The notes under the pieces are model-generated. The model was given only the letters and a program-made list of their open reading frames with translations, was not told the origin of the DNA and did not search any database. DNA of 64,000 nt from Mesocentrotus franciscanus (lineage: Eukaryota > Echinodermata > Echinoidea > Camarodonta > Strongylocentrotidae): NCBI GenBank assembly GCA_037976565.1, contig CP137682.1, positions 4,152,827 to 4,216,826 on the forward strand. Reading direction: 5' to 3'. Shown here piece after piece: positions 13,001 to 23,864 of the stretch. The position numbers and the translations under genes were made by a program. Position 1 is the stretch's first letter. Each line of letters begins with the position of its first letter.

Positions 13001-14284
13001 GACTGGACGAGATGGAGAGCGGTAAAGAGGAGACCCGACCCCCCACCCCATAGAGGGGACCCACGGGATAATGCTGATGATGACGAGGTCTGAGGGTAAT
13101 GTGGATAGTTGTCCTTACATGTTTTTGTTTTTTAAAGAGGGAGATATCTAATGGTAGAAAGTTATTCAGAGGTATTATTGTCATATGGGTACTTGTCCGG
13201 CAATTATATTATCGTGGAAGTAATCCTTCCGCACATTTATATAATTATGCCATCTATGATTACTCTCCGACCCTTTTATAAATATAATTTGCAGGATGGT
13301 AATCCTTATGAATCCCTGCAGAAGTTAAAGTTATCTATGGATCTTCTGTCAGCAGTCACCTTTCTCCACCTGTCTAAGATACTCCATCTCGACATCAAAC
13401 CACATAATGTTATCGTAAGTCTTCTTTCTTCATATTTCCCTCACCTCTCCACCTCTTTGTCTCATTCTCTTCCTCACTTCCCTTTACCCTTGCCTTCGTT
13501 TCTTTCTCTTTATATTTAAGTCTTCATCTTTTTATCTCTCTCCGACTTGTATCTCTTTTTTCTGTCTTTACATTTAATCCCGTCTAGGCAAGAAGTTAAA
13601 TTGTTGAGAGCCAGATTGGCATTGTTGTCCCCTATTTCCCATTTTTGTTCATGTCCCCTATGTTACTTGTGTTACCAAATCTTCCGATTTTCAAGGAGGA
13701 TGTGAATTAAAAATATTTGAAAGCTGGCATTTTGCATACACAACAATTGTAAATACCAACATCATAAAAAGTTGTTTCAGTAATGCATACGACCTTCTGT
13801 GATTATTGTCAATATAAAATACATTCTATACGCAAGCTTCACCAATTTGTTCTGTTTTTCCCCATCATCTTACGCTCAGGTTGAATCAAAGACAAAGAAA
13901 CCATATTTGTGTGACCTTGGTCTTGCGCGCATAAAGACGAGGTCAATGTCACATGCCACCCCCGTGCCAGTCATGGGTACAACCATGTACATGCCTCCTG
14001 AATCCCACGAAACCGAGAAAGGTATCATGTCCGCCACATCGGCGTACGATGTCTGGTGCTTAGCCTGTACATTCCTCGAGTTATTCTCGGGACTATCCAC
14101 CTGGCCCAGTACCATCACTCAGATGGCTCTACTCTGTAAGTTCATGGCCAATGACGTCGTGCCAGCCAGTGTGGAGAAACTTGAACCAAACATCAAGAAG
14201 ATTCTGGAGCCATGCTTTCAGAAAGAGCCTTCCAAACGTCCGTCTGCGGAGTCGATGATGCAGCAGTTCAGTGGGATGATGTAA
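10004..14284 (+). CDS. Gene 1, 3' part: protein kinase domain and stop
   Basis: Exons 10004-10193, 10726-10846, 13295-13414 and 13880-14284 join in matching phase (1 in; 2, 0, 0 between). They give about 278 residues forming a whole kinase domain. Visible motifs are the glycine loop GIGDFGEVWKG, the VAVK lysine (SVAVKLL), a helix-C glutamate (EIEQEVAIHK), HPNIVQL, the catalytic loop LHLDIKPHNVI (HLD in place of HRD, catalytic Asp kept), CDLGLAR (DLG in place of DFG, metal-binding Asp kept), YMPPES (PPE for APE), DVWCLACTFLEL and the late Arg motif KRPSAE. All residues needed for phosphotransfer are present, so it is probably active. Overall it looks TKL/RIPK-like. The domain ends the protein. 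AATAAA overlaps the stop region at 14284-14289. Ankyrin repeats N-terminal to a kinase is the order seen in ILK/TNNI3K and the reverse of RIPK4/ANKK1. Confidence 0.82.
10847..11690. other. Intron of gene 1, unremarkable
   Basis: AT-rich intronic DNA after the HPNIVQL exon. A poly-T run follows the donor. No coding or repeat structure recognised. Confidence 0.5.
11690..11990 (+). repeat. Two-copy tandem repeat, about 155 bp
   Basis: The block at about 11700-11845 is repeated at about 11855-11990. Shared phrases are GATGAGCATAAGGATGAATG, ATGAAACRATTCT, ACACCCTCAGACAATCACCC and GGACAAGCA. A single GATGAGCATAAGGATGAATG also occurs at 10887. Confidence 0.65.
12075..12904. mobile_element. Fold-back element rich in TACGAAC/CGTAAGA motifs
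   Basis: AAAGCTACGGTCACAAA at 12075-12091 is matched by its reverse complement at 12888-12904. The inverted arms run about 300 bp each (about 12075-12330 and 12630-12904). Short motifs TTCGTACGAA, CGTAAGAA and CTTACGA occur dozens of times through arms and centre. No transposase. The dense motif repeats resemble transposase-binding subterminal repeats; superfamily unassigned. Confidence 0.8.
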
Positions 14285-14439
14285 ATAAAACTGTTACCCT
14301 TAAAGAGAAGGTTGAGTTCTGGGGAGAGGTGAAAAATAAGTTGTGAGCGTTTGCATTGTTGTTATGCAAGTGTGGAAGTACATGAGAGAAAAATGTTCCC
14401 TGAAAAGCATGGCTCTTTAAATGCCTTCATACTCTAAAA

Positions 14440-14670
14440 ATGACATGTAACAGCTTAAAAATGAGGACCACATTTTTATGCCACATGTTTGTGTGGTCCC
14501 ATAAACATCTTTCTGTGTACAGTGCTTGTTAGTTTTACCAAGACAAGCTGGGCCGAATTTCCTATCATTTTGATGATTCCAGAACCGATACTTATATGCT
14601 ACATGATCAACTTTTTTTGATCGATTCCTTACCGTTTCTTTCACAATGCAATCTCATGACCAGAACTCGA
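14440..14670 (-). repeat. Dispersed repeat copy A2
   Basis: Reverse-complement copy of 4903-5085, lying just downstream of the last kinase exon and possibly inside its 3' UTR. Confidence 0.65.
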
Positions 14671-14684
14671 CTTTTATCTTTAAG

Positions 14685-14898
14685 GCTCGTTCAGATATTA
14701 CGCTGTAAACTGCCGCAAAAAAATACCCATCGCGTTTTTTTTTTTGTGTGGAAATGTATGACAACTGCACGCAATAATTATCCTGTGTGTAGTCACTAAG
14801 CTCTGTGTAATAAGATACACAAGTGTTAACATATAATTGCACTTTACGTCTGCATGGAAAAAACACAGCGGTTTTGCCGCGTCATATCTGAACATGGC
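14685..14898. mobile_element. Short MITE
   Basis: GTTCAGATATTACGC near the left end pairs with GCGTCATATCTGAAC at the right, followed by CTGCCGC/GCGG matches. The body is about 210 bp with no coding content. Confidence 0.5.
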
Positions 14899-14902
14899 TT
14901 TA

Positions 14903-16170
14903 TTAATATTCAATATTCAATATTCAATATTCAAATGACTTTATTTCTCATGCAAAACATAAAATAACGAATAAGAATATTACCCAAAATATACAATGAA
15001 ACTATAAATATAATAGTAATAGCACGATAAAAGAGGAACTAACTAGAAGCAGAGCTTGTTGAAGTATTAGTTCATCAGAGGCTGTTTTACAATATGTCTT
15101 GAAAACAAAGTATACATAGAAAATCAATAAATTAAACAATATGTAGCAAAGAAATTATGAATTTTTTTGGGAAAAATAAAAAATAAAAGAGAGAAAAAAA
15201 TGGAGGAAAATAGTAGAAGGCAAAAAAGGAAAGAAAGATAGAAAAGGTAAATGAATGATTGCAAAAGCTTTAGAAAAAGTTGATTAAAATTGACGAAAAA
15301 TCAACCCACTCAAGACCCCCAAAACAATCGTAATACACGCTGATTTTTCAGTCACGTCATGATTGATGATGGTGTGCGATGTAGTTTATGTGCGAGTCAC
15401 ATGTATTACATTGCATTGAGTGCCGTAACCATTCATACCCGATTTTGTAGTTGAACCTGTGGCCAACACATCCACAGCAACAACTACGTGTTCGTCCTTT
15501 GAAGACACACGTACCAGGAGGCTTCTCCATGGCATAGGTTATGGTTCTTAGCTCCATCTATTTTATATCTGTAATGTCGGCTTAATTTTAGAATACCCCA
15601 CCAAAACGTAGTATGTCCGTTGGCTGCCAAGGCGCAAACGTACCATTTATTGTAGTCCCGTCCGTTAGTAATCGTGAGAACGTTGACGTGGTTATTTTGA
15701 TGATTCTACTACTTGCTCCTGTCTGTCACACATCTAACTATCTTATTTTTAGAGTGTTTAAATATTTACACACCATCGTTCTTATGATTTAACCGTGAAA
15801 TCGCTTGAAAATCGTGATAAATCAATGTGATTACTGTGATTACTATATAACCTGCTTGCAGCGCATGCACGATAGCTGGCTTGCCATAGAAAGCCCGGCG
15901 CTCGAGCTAGCGCTAGCCGTGAATCGCGAACCGGACTGATATCGGTCTTCTCTCGATCTTCTCTCGAGTTTCCCTTTCCCCTTTTATCTGGTATTACGAC
16001 CTAATTTATCAAAAATCAAAAATTAATCGGCCTAATCAGACATTTTCGTAATGAATATCCGGACAATTTTATGTAAACTTGTCGCCTATTTTGCTCCAGA
16101 AGAGTCGTTAGGTCAGCATGCAAAAAAAAATGTCCTTCGCACTACCAGATCAGACACATACACGCTTACA
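14903..16170. other. Intergenic DNA after gene 1
   Basis: Starts with a (ATTCAAT)n microsatellite at 14908-14936 next to ACTTTATTT, which looks like the 3' tail of a minus-strand retroelement. The rest is AT-rich. The minus ORF at 15357-15557 is Cys-rich but short and unsupported. A CpG-rich stretch lies at about 15855-15985 (separate entry). Confidence 0.45.
15855..15985 (+). promoter_or_regulatory. CpG-rich block, possible promoter region of gene 2
   Basis: A locally GC/CpG-rich stretch with the palindromic CTCGAGCTAGCGCTAGC and GAATCGCGAACC, followed by a pyrimidine-rich TCTTCTCTCGATCTTCTCTC run. It is one of few such stretches between the stop of gene 1 and the first recognised exon of gene 2. 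Only position and composition support it. Confidence 0.2.
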
Positions 16171-16180
16171 TGCCCTCATG

Positions 16181-16430
16181 CCTCAGTCACACCTTTGCGT
16201 ATTTGGCTTGCGTATTACTGCGTATTTATGGCAAGCCGTTTTAACATTTATTCCTATCTCTTGATATCAAGAAATGAATCCTTGATATCAAGAAATGATT
16301 TTCTGTTGTAAAGCAATGGTAATTCTTGATATCAAGAATTCAATTCTTGATATCAAGAAATAGGAATAAATGTTAAAACGGCTTGCCATAAATACGCAGC
16401 AATACGCAAGCCAAATGCGCAAAGGTGTGA
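16181..16430. mobile_element. MITE with about 100-bp arms and GATATC palindromes
   Basis: The left arm from AGTCACACCTTTGCG, through GGCAAGCCGTTTTAACATTT, is repeated inverted on the right, ending GCAAAGGTGTGACTT. The loop carries four CTTGATATCAAGAA palindromes. ATGCCT stands immediately outside both ends (about 16174 and 16431) and may be the target duplication. Confidence 0.75.
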
Positions 16431-16442
16431 CTTATGCCTTAG

Positions 16443-17060
16443 TCCAGCCTCTGTACCGTTTCCGTGTCGTGCGCCCAATCAGCTGATAAAACAACACACC
16501 CTCAGCGTTGACACTAGTAGACCTTGCCATTCCTCTCATTCTGTACCAGGATAAGGCATTAAAAAAAAAGAAGATGTTGTATTGCCCTTTGCGACCGACC
16601 CAAAAATCTTAAAATCTACGGTCGGCTTTTTAAAAACTTTTTTTTTTTTACCGTTTTTTTGAAAAAGTGTTTGATAAATAACAAAAATATGTATTTTGTT
16701 TGTTTAAATGGAATATAAATGCATAAAATCATCAAATTATTCTTCTGCCCTAGTTTCGAAATCCTGCTTGCGTAAACAAGTAGACCCCAGCCTCATGTAC
16801 GTGTGTATACCATGCACTGCACCAGCTAGAAACCAGCGAAATTTGGGCGACGTTACCGGTTTTTAATTTTTTGGGCGACGGTCGCTGTTTTGAGGGGAGT
16901 TAAAGAAAAAAAGAAATCCGACCGACCGATCGACCCAGGTTCTGGCGCCTAAAGGGCAATACAACATTTTTTTAATTTTTAGGCCTAACGTTCTTTTCGA
17001 CGGTTGATTTGGGGAATCGCGCGATTAGCGGAGACATCGTGCTGTGTGAGGGATCGATGC
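16443..17060 (+). repeat. Dispersed repeat B1, interrupted by a MITE
   Basis: 16443-16550 and about 16985-17060 match two adjacent parts of 19617-19780, for example GTTTCCGTGTCG, GCGCCCAATCAGC, AACACACCCTCA, TTCTTTTCGACGGTTG and TCGCGCGAT. The intervening 16553-16986 is a separate insertion. A third, reversed copy of the family is at 34596-34830. Confidence 0.65.
16553..16986. mobile_element. MITE nested in repeat B1
   Basis: ATGTTGTATTGCCCTTT on the left (about 16574) is matched by AAAGGGCAATACAACAT on the right (about 16951), preceded and followed by A-rich/T-rich extensions. It contains GGTCGG/CCGACC inverted motifs. No ORF. Confidence 0.7.
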
Positions 17061-17744
17061 GTGTGATTTTTATGCTCAAATGTGACGGAAAATAACATAC
17101 AAATCCAAAAACATTTGTAGAAAGTAATATTTATTCGGTGTATCTCATTTAAGATGCAAAAAATTAAGGAAATATCACGACTGGCGGTAAATATACAAAC
17201 AACGTTAAACCCATACAAATTGCAATGGGCATCCAACATTGTCCCGAATGTGTGATGTAGGGTAGTTCACACCATGACGTCACCGTTATCGCATGTATTT
17301 TATTGCCGTCATTTCAGCCTGTGAGTGGGTTCTGGAACGGGTGTCAAAATTGCATTTTATTTATTCCTCACACTAGTGAGGGCTTAACAAGTACTTTACT
17401 CATTTTCTTCAGGTTCTCAACAATTTGTAGAGGTATAATTTACCTATTTTTCAATTTTTCAATGAACCTTCTCTTTAAAACTGTTATTCTGTCTGTATAA
17501 TATTGTACGCAGAATGCATACTTGATCACTGAAGTGTCATGAGTATTGTTGACGAAACTTCACAAATGAGTAGTTTGCATTATCTTTGATCAATTTTGTA
17601 GTTAAATTGCATCTCATGACACAAGCTGTAATCCTTTTTGTTCTAAACATAATGTTATAGTGAAAACATAACTTTGTATGTGTTTATTTAAATCATTGAG
17701 TTTTCTATCTTTTTTTTCTTCAAATATGTATATTTCTTTTATAG
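17060..17744. other. Sequence upstream of the death-fold exon
   Basis: AT-rich. No convincing exon that would splice in the phase needed by 17745 could be identified, so the start of gene 2 remains open. Confidence 0.4.
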
Positions 17745-18049
17745 CGCCAGTACTTCGCAACTTGTGATGGAGGAGATTTTGACTGACATATTTCTGCTGA
17801 GATTGTCAAACCGGATTGATCTTGCCATAGTCCCCGCAGTGAACTTCAGCTTATACCTGGGTTTCAGCGCAGCTGAGGGCACTGCCGCAGTGTTGAAGGC
17901 CAATATCGCCATGAATCCACAAGATGCACTCCATATTCTCTTGTCCAAGTTTGTTATGAAAAATGGACGACAGAGTGAAAGTGCTCTGAATCTGAGAAAG
18001 AGATTTATAGAGAATGGAATGAAGGAAACTGCTGATGTCATCAAAGCAG
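17745..18049 (+). CDS. Gene 2 exon: death-fold-like domain
   Basis: Acceptor TTTATAG before 17745, donor GCAG|GTTCGT after 18049. The exon is open throughout (about 101 codons, entering with one base to complete a codon and leaving in phase 1). The peptide is helical, with LTDIFLLRLSNRID, an NFSLYLGFSAAEG segment, a NPQDALHILLSKFVMKNGRQ segment and ALNLRKRFIENGMKETADVI. This order (short helix, LGxS turn, Q-x5-L-x3-W-like stretch with W replaced, then LRxALxxxGxxxxAxxI) matches the Death domain pattern used for homotypic assembly in apoptotic and innate-immune adaptors. The domain call is by eye. It leaves in the phase required by the exon at 36886. Confidence 0.6.
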
Positions 18050-18077
18050 GTTCGTAGATTATTCTTTAGTATGTTGA

Positions 18078-19093
18078 TTTATAACGGAAAGAACCACATA
18101 GTATGATGATAAATAAATTACTGAGCTAAAAAACAAAGCCAATCATGCATTTCAAATAATCAATCGTCCACACACTGGTCAAGATGTGACAGAACTCTTG
18201 AAAGAAAAAAAAAACGAATCAACATTAAACCTCCAATATAAAATTATTCAACTGGGTTACTGGGCTTGTGAGAGAATCCGATAACCGGGGTAATAATATC
18301 TGTAAAGCGCTTAGATACAGTATTTCGTATTAAGCGCTGAGTAAAAACCAAATTATTATGATTATTATCAATAAGGTATTTTCCTTTTAATTTTCGTACT
18401 TTAATTATTTGCATGCATAACGCGTACTTAGAGGCTATGACGTAAAATCACTGTGAAAATAATATAATATAATAATAATAAAATATGAAAGGGAAACAGG
18501 GGACAGACTATTTGCAGAATTATTTTACTAAACATAGCTCGAAAAAGAGTAGAGAGAGTCATCATCCTGTAAACATTATTTCCGACAAGAATCAACAAAG
18601 TGCATGATTTGAAAATTTGTGTATTCAATTTAGAAATGAATAAATTCTCAACATGGGAGCAAAATAACAAAACTCCTGACTTGCAGACAAAATAATGTTT
18701 AAAAACAGGTCTCTTGCAAATGAAATTATGAATAATTATTTGCCGATCAAAAGTTTGAAGTTGTTGCCAAAGTATGTCCAGCTGCTTTTGGTGACGCGAG
18801 ACAGAAAAGTGAAAAAGCAGCAGAACAATAAACACAAAACCGATCGATATTAATTGTCTTCCAAATTTCGATTCATTTGATAGCATGATTTCATCAATTT
18901 TAGTACGATGACAATCTGTCATTAGCTCAGTCATTGTGGGCCATAAGTCTTTAGTCTACTATAACTAGATCATCTTTTTCTACCTTTTCTTTAGTCACTG
19001 TACCCTTTTAGGGGTTAAAAAGTTTTGCGTCACCCTAATCCAAAATTCATCAAAGAGGATATGTTTTTCTATCCCTCGTACACAGAGACGTAC
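18078..19093 (+). repeat. Segmental duplication copy 1 (partner 30735-31712)
   Basis: About 1 kb aligns in direct orientation with 30735-31712, from AACGGAAAGAACCACATAG through CCGATCAAAAGTTTGAAG and AACACAAAACCGATCGATAT to CAGAGACGTACG. It begins about 30 bp after the death-fold exon. The minus ORF at 18428-18934 lies inside it; its counterpart in the partner is broken, so it is not supported as a gene. Confidence 0.8.
18245..18370 (+). repeat. SINE-tail-like repeat
   Basis: AATAATATCTGTAAAGCGCT with an ATTATTATGATTATTA end resembles the 3' half of the SINE at 20208-20567. Similar tails occur at about 30900-31015 and 42408-42470. Confidence 0.6.
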
Positions 19094-19599
19094 GAACACA
19101 TTTTCGAGTGAAGGCTGTGCGGACGTCTTGCCCCAAAACATACAATCTGGATCCCAAATATTTCTAGCGAGCGAGCGAACAATGGCACTTCTATTATGGC
19201 AAAAATTATATTTCTTACACATCAGATAAAATGTAATATTATATATTCAGTCATCCCGTTGCCAGTAATCATCCTCATTTATAAATTTTGCGAGAAATGA
19301 AGCGAACGAGGAGGTGGGGAGGTAGGAAACACTTTGTTGTATAAATTTAATTACGATTTTTTTTTTTTTAAATAAATACAATAGAGGAGGTTATATTCGG
19401 GCACCATACTGCCTGAATCATGACGTAATAGCATCAAATGGGGATATTCATGGAGGAAAAAGACACTTTACTATCTCTGAAATATTATTTCCTCATCAAA
19501 AACTCCAAAGTGATATATATTTGGGCATCATGTAGTTTCTGATACTTTGCTTTCATGAAGTTGACGTTATTCCAAAATACATCTTTTATATGACTAATA

Positions 19600-19977
19600 T
19601 TCCCTTTGCGGCACCGCAGGGAGTCCACTGCCTGGATTGTTTCCGTGTCGCGCGCCCAATCAGCAGAGAAAATAACACACCCTCAACGCTGAACCGGAGA
19701 CAGTCCTTGCCTTTCATTCTCTTTTCGACGGTTGTTTTTGGGGGATCGCGCGATGAGTGGAGACACCGCGCTCTTTTTAGGATGTGGTAAGGGAGAAGGA
19801 CATAGATGATTGAAGAATTAACAAAATATATAAAAACGGACAGAATCTGGACTACACCGCAGGGTACGCAGCAACCCTGTTGAAAAACGCTGTGCTAGAT
19901 GGTCAACATTAAGGGGGCTTATTGACCAGGCCGGGAGGCGTCTATTTTTTTCCGTACCACTAATGGCGTCGCCGAGG
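19600..19977 (+). repeat. Dispersed repeat B2
   Basis: Shares GTTTCCGTGTCG, GCGCCCAATCAGC and TTTTCGACGGTTG with 16443-17060. Its right part (GGACTACACCGCAGGGTACG, GCTAGATGGTCAACATT, GACCAGGCCG) is found reversed at 34596-34830. Confidence 0.7.
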
Positions 19978-20673
19978 TTATTTCGATGTCTTGAGAGAGA
20001 CTATTTTGATTTTACGGCTTTAATTTCAATAAACGCGCTCGCGAAGAGTCTAGCTGGCTAGCTAGTTTAGCTACGAAAGCTTGGAAAGAGGTCACAAACA
20101 AGTAAACTTTGATTATTTATTGCTTTGCCTTACTATTTATAAAGGCAAAAATAGAACTGAATAAATACTGAGTTTCGAACTCACAACTCCATCGTTGTAT
20201 TACGCTGTCCCTACCGTGGACGAGTGGATGTGTCACCGGACTGTGGATCACAAGGTCCGCGGTTCAAGTCCCACCGCGGCACTAATGTCCTTTGGAAAGA
20301 CATTGATCTACATTTGCCACTCTCCACCCAGGTGTTAAATGGGTACCCGGTAGGATGCGAAAGTTAATGTGGTTTGATTAGCAAGTGGCGCTTGTAAAAT
20401 GGCGACTGGCTGGAATGCTCCCCAGGGAGTGGAGAATGTGCATACATTGTGTGCGAGTAAGCATGAATCCGATGACCGGGGTAATAATATATATCTGTAA
20501 AGCGCATTGAGAGGGCCTGCGGTCCTGAAATGCGCTATATAAGGACGAACTATTATTATTATTAATGATGGGTTGATGAAAGGTGGGTTTGCATGATATT
20601 ATAACCATATCACTAACCCTTACCATGAGCGCATGCGCAGGTTTTAATAGTCTCTCTCAAGACGGCGAAATAA
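19978..20673. mobile_element. MITE carrying a SINE
   Basis: GTCTTGAGAGAGACTATT near 19988 is matched by AATAGTCTCTCTCAAGAC at 20646-20663; flanking TTATTTCG/CGAAATAA extends the inverted repeat. The interior contains the tRNA-type SINE at 20208-20567. Confidence 0.65.
20208..20567 (+). repeat. tRNA-derived SINE
   Basis: The head has RNA polymerase III promoter boxes: A box TGGACGAGTGG at 20217-20227 and B box GGTTCAAGTCC at 20261-20271, 33 bp apart, followed by CACCGCGG as in a tRNA 3' arm. The body includes TGTAAAGCGCATTGAGAGGG and ATGCGCTATATAAGG, and the 3' end is a run of ATT. The tail resembles the LINE 3' end near 8480-8515, so such a LINE may have mobilised it. This is a SINE and not a functional tRNA gene. 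Confidence 0.85.
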
Positions 20674-20698
20674 TAATGTTCTTGCTTTTTGACTCCAG

Positions 20699-20735
20699 AA
20701 TTAGATAAGTTTAAAATTCCTGTCCGGTCAGACGT
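20699..20735 (+). pseudogene. Truncated duplicate of the gene 2 linker exon
   Basis: GACTCCAG is followed by coding-like sequence reading ELDKFKIPVRSD in phase 1, nearly the same as ELQKFKIPVPSN at 36886. The similarity stops where a LINE starts (about 20736). It would be spliced in the correct phase from 18049 but has no clear donor except GTAAAT at 20734. Probably a dead duplicate exon, or an alternative exon truncated by the LINE. Confidence 0.5.
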
Positions 20736-22589
20736 AAATGGAAAAGGAAATTGAGCAAATGAGAGAGCATCAAGATAAAGCAGAACAATATTTGAGGAGG
20801 AATTGCCTTGTTTTCCACGGTCTGAGTGAGAATGAAGATGAAAATACAAATGAAATTGTGAAAGGAGTCTGTGAGAAAAAACTTAGCATAAATCTACAAA
20901 ATGGCGACATCGACAGGCGAAAAAGGGCAGGTCACGTGGTATTATCATACGGTTCACCAACTATGACGCCAGAAACCGTGTGTATCAATCCCGGAAACTA
21001 CTGAGAAATTTTCCGTGAGATCCCATCTTCATTCAGGAGAGTTTGACCCAGTCAAGATCTGAACTTTTCAAGGAAATCAAGTCAAACCACGAAAGCAAAT
21101 TCAAAAGCATCTGGACCCAAGATGGACGCATACGTGTGTTAACCAACGGAGGTCATCGCCTTACGTTGACAAAGAAGTCTCATATAGTCAAACTTCAGTC
21201 TGCGGATTAACGTTACAATGGTACAAATAAAGCTATGAAAATTCCGTGATGCAGCCACTGGAAGAGACGTGAGCACTAATTGGTTGCTTTTATTTATGTT
21301 TATGTTGCTTTAATTGTCCCTTTTCTGCTTTTTAAGCTATCGAGAATGAAAACACTGATCACTTAATGTGGAATTCAGTGGTTACAGCTCATTGACTTGA
21401 CGGATTAACGTTACAATTAGTACTATCAAGATTCCGTGACGTATCCCTGAATAGACGTGAGCACTAATTGGTTGCTTTCTATTCATTATTTTCATGGTCA
21501 TATTGCTTTAATTGTCCCTTTTCTGCTTTTTTAAAGCTATTGAGAATGAAAACACTAAATGCTTAACGTGGAATCCAGTGACTTCAGCTCATTGACTTAA
21601 GTTGTTGTAAACCCTTGGGCCGTTGCAAGTGAAGTCAAGTGAATAGTACCACTTTATTAGCCAAAAAAGTATCTATATCTATTCTATTTGTATGGAATGG
21701 CCGTGTCTTATGACTGTGGCCCTTTAACGCTTTCAAGTTGAGTAAACAATTAACATAGAATATCAACACCGCTGTATTTACTACACTTCTGATCATTTAG
21801 ATTTATTTTCAAAAACAAGCTTCTTATTGACGTATCTTACATGATTAAGTTTTGTTGAGTAGTATTCTAGTGTATTATTTTCTTGTATATGGTACAACAA
21901 TGTCCATGCGTTCGCTGTAGTAAATGTGTTAAAGCAAATCGTAAAGCACTTCTATGTTCTTCTTGCCAAAACTGGGTACACATATCATGTTCAGAAATCT
22001 CGGTAAAAAGTTAGGATGACCCTAATGAGCATTTTGTAAATTGGGAGTGTTCAAGATGTCTATTAAACCATCTTCCAAATTATATTGTGAATAATTCAGA
22101 GTCCGACGTCGACGATTCTAGTAACAAATATCCCTTATGTAAATCTGGTGAGAACATATCTTTGAAATATGATCAACTTTCTAGTAAAGGGATTAAATTT
22201 GTCCACCTGAATATTGTAAGTCTTTTGAAATATCATGAAGAAATCAAGCAAATCATGTTTGAAAATGAAAATACATGTTCTTGCTCTGAATGAGACTAGA
22301 TTAGACTGCTCTATTGCAGATAGTGAAATTTATATACCCAATTACTCATTACTTCAAAAAGATATGGATAGAAATGGGGGTGGAGTGGCTATTTACGTCC
22401 ATGAGTCTATTCATTGCAACTTAGTCATGATTCTGTTGAACATTTAGAAGCACTGTGTAAAAAAGTTTGTTTGAAGAACACGAAGCCAATTTTTTTTTTA
22501 AACTGGTATAGACCACCAAATTCAAAAGTCGAGGTTTTTAATCACTATGAGGACTTCTTAACTGTGATATCACGAAAAACCTTTTGAAG

Positions 22590-22880
22590 GAAATACGAAA
22601 GTTTTAAATCAAATAAATGATATATATTGTTTGAAACAGGTAAATTATACGTTATGATTCGATTTTGTACTTAAATTTCCGTAAATATGTTCATGTATTG
22701 TAACTTGCATATTTGTTTGTAACTTGCATATTTGTTTGTAAATTGTATTTTCATTGTTTTATATTCTATTGTTAGAATTCTATGTAATCACGGCCTCGCT
22801 GAAAAACAGCATTTTGCTGAATGCGGGCACAAATATTGTATTTGTTTTTAACCGTGAATAAATAAAATATACCATACCAT
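22590..22880 (+). mobile_element. LINE 3' end nested in the CR1/L2-like LINE
   Basis: The older LINE frame is lost here. The segment ends AATAAATAAAATATACCATACCAT, a retroelement-like tail; host LINE endonuclease sequence returns directly after it. A small direct repeat TTGTAACTTGCATATTTGTT lies inside. Confidence 0.6.
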
Positions 22881-23864
22881 ACATTGTTTACAAGAATAAC
22901 TGATAGATCTTGCACACTTGTTGATCATATGTTAACGGATTATTCCGATAAGGTGAAATCGTTTGGTGTTATTCAAAATGGTATGAGTGACCATAATATC
23001 AGTTACTTGGTGTGGAAATGTAAACATACTTCCCCAAGTGAAACATTTGTATCGTTCAGAAAGTCGAGAAATGTAGATTTAGAAGCTTTCAGGTCTGATT
23101 TGCTTTAGCAAAACTGGAAGAAGGTAATAGAGTTTAGTGATATAAATGATGCAGTTGGTGAATGGGAAAAGTTGCTGTTAGAAGTAGTTAACAAGCATAT
23201 GCCATTGAAAAAAAGACGAGTGAGGAAAAAAAGGTATTTACATTGGAACAATTTTTGTAGATTTGCAAAAAGCCTTCGATATGGTTGATCACCTAATCCT
23301 TATATATATCTAAAATTGAATCTATGGGTGTAACTGGTGTAGAATTACAGTGGTTCAAACACTATTTATCAAACAGAAGAATAAGAACTTCGGTCAATAA
23401 TGTACTTTCTGATGAAAGATTAACTACGAAGGGTGTGCCGCAAGGTTCTTTACTGGGGCCCCTGTTGTTCATTTTTTTAAAATAAATGACATAAATTCTG
23501 CTTTCAACACCTGCAAGGTCCATCTTTATGCAGATGACACGGTCATATATTATTCACATAAAAGTCAAAAAGTGGTGGAAAATGTTGTAATTAAAGAAAT
23601 TAAGAGCTTTGATGCGTGGATGGATAACAACAACTTAAAGATGAATTACGACAAAACTGTATGCATGTTACTAGGAACACATAACATGCTTAAAAAACAA
23701 GCGATTTTGAATATCAAAATCAAAGAACAACGGTTGTCCCAAGTAAAAAGCTTTAAATATCTCGATGTACATGTGGATGAAAAATTAAAATGGGATGTTC
23801 ACATTGAACAGACGTGTAACAAGCTAAGTATATACATAATGGATTTCACTACTTTCAACGAGGG

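Noticed and set aside
15357..15557. Cys-rich 66-codon minus ORF
   Set aside because: Short, no signal peptide, no spaced cysteine pattern of a known family; chance cannot be excluded.
18428..18934. 168-codon minus ORF with hydrophobic segments
   Set aside because: Lies in the duplicated intronic block; the partner copy at 31216-31443 is broken in this frame.
20208..20285. tRNA gene
   Set aside because: A and B boxes are present but no sound cloverleaf with an acceptor stem; followed by a SINE body and ATT tail.
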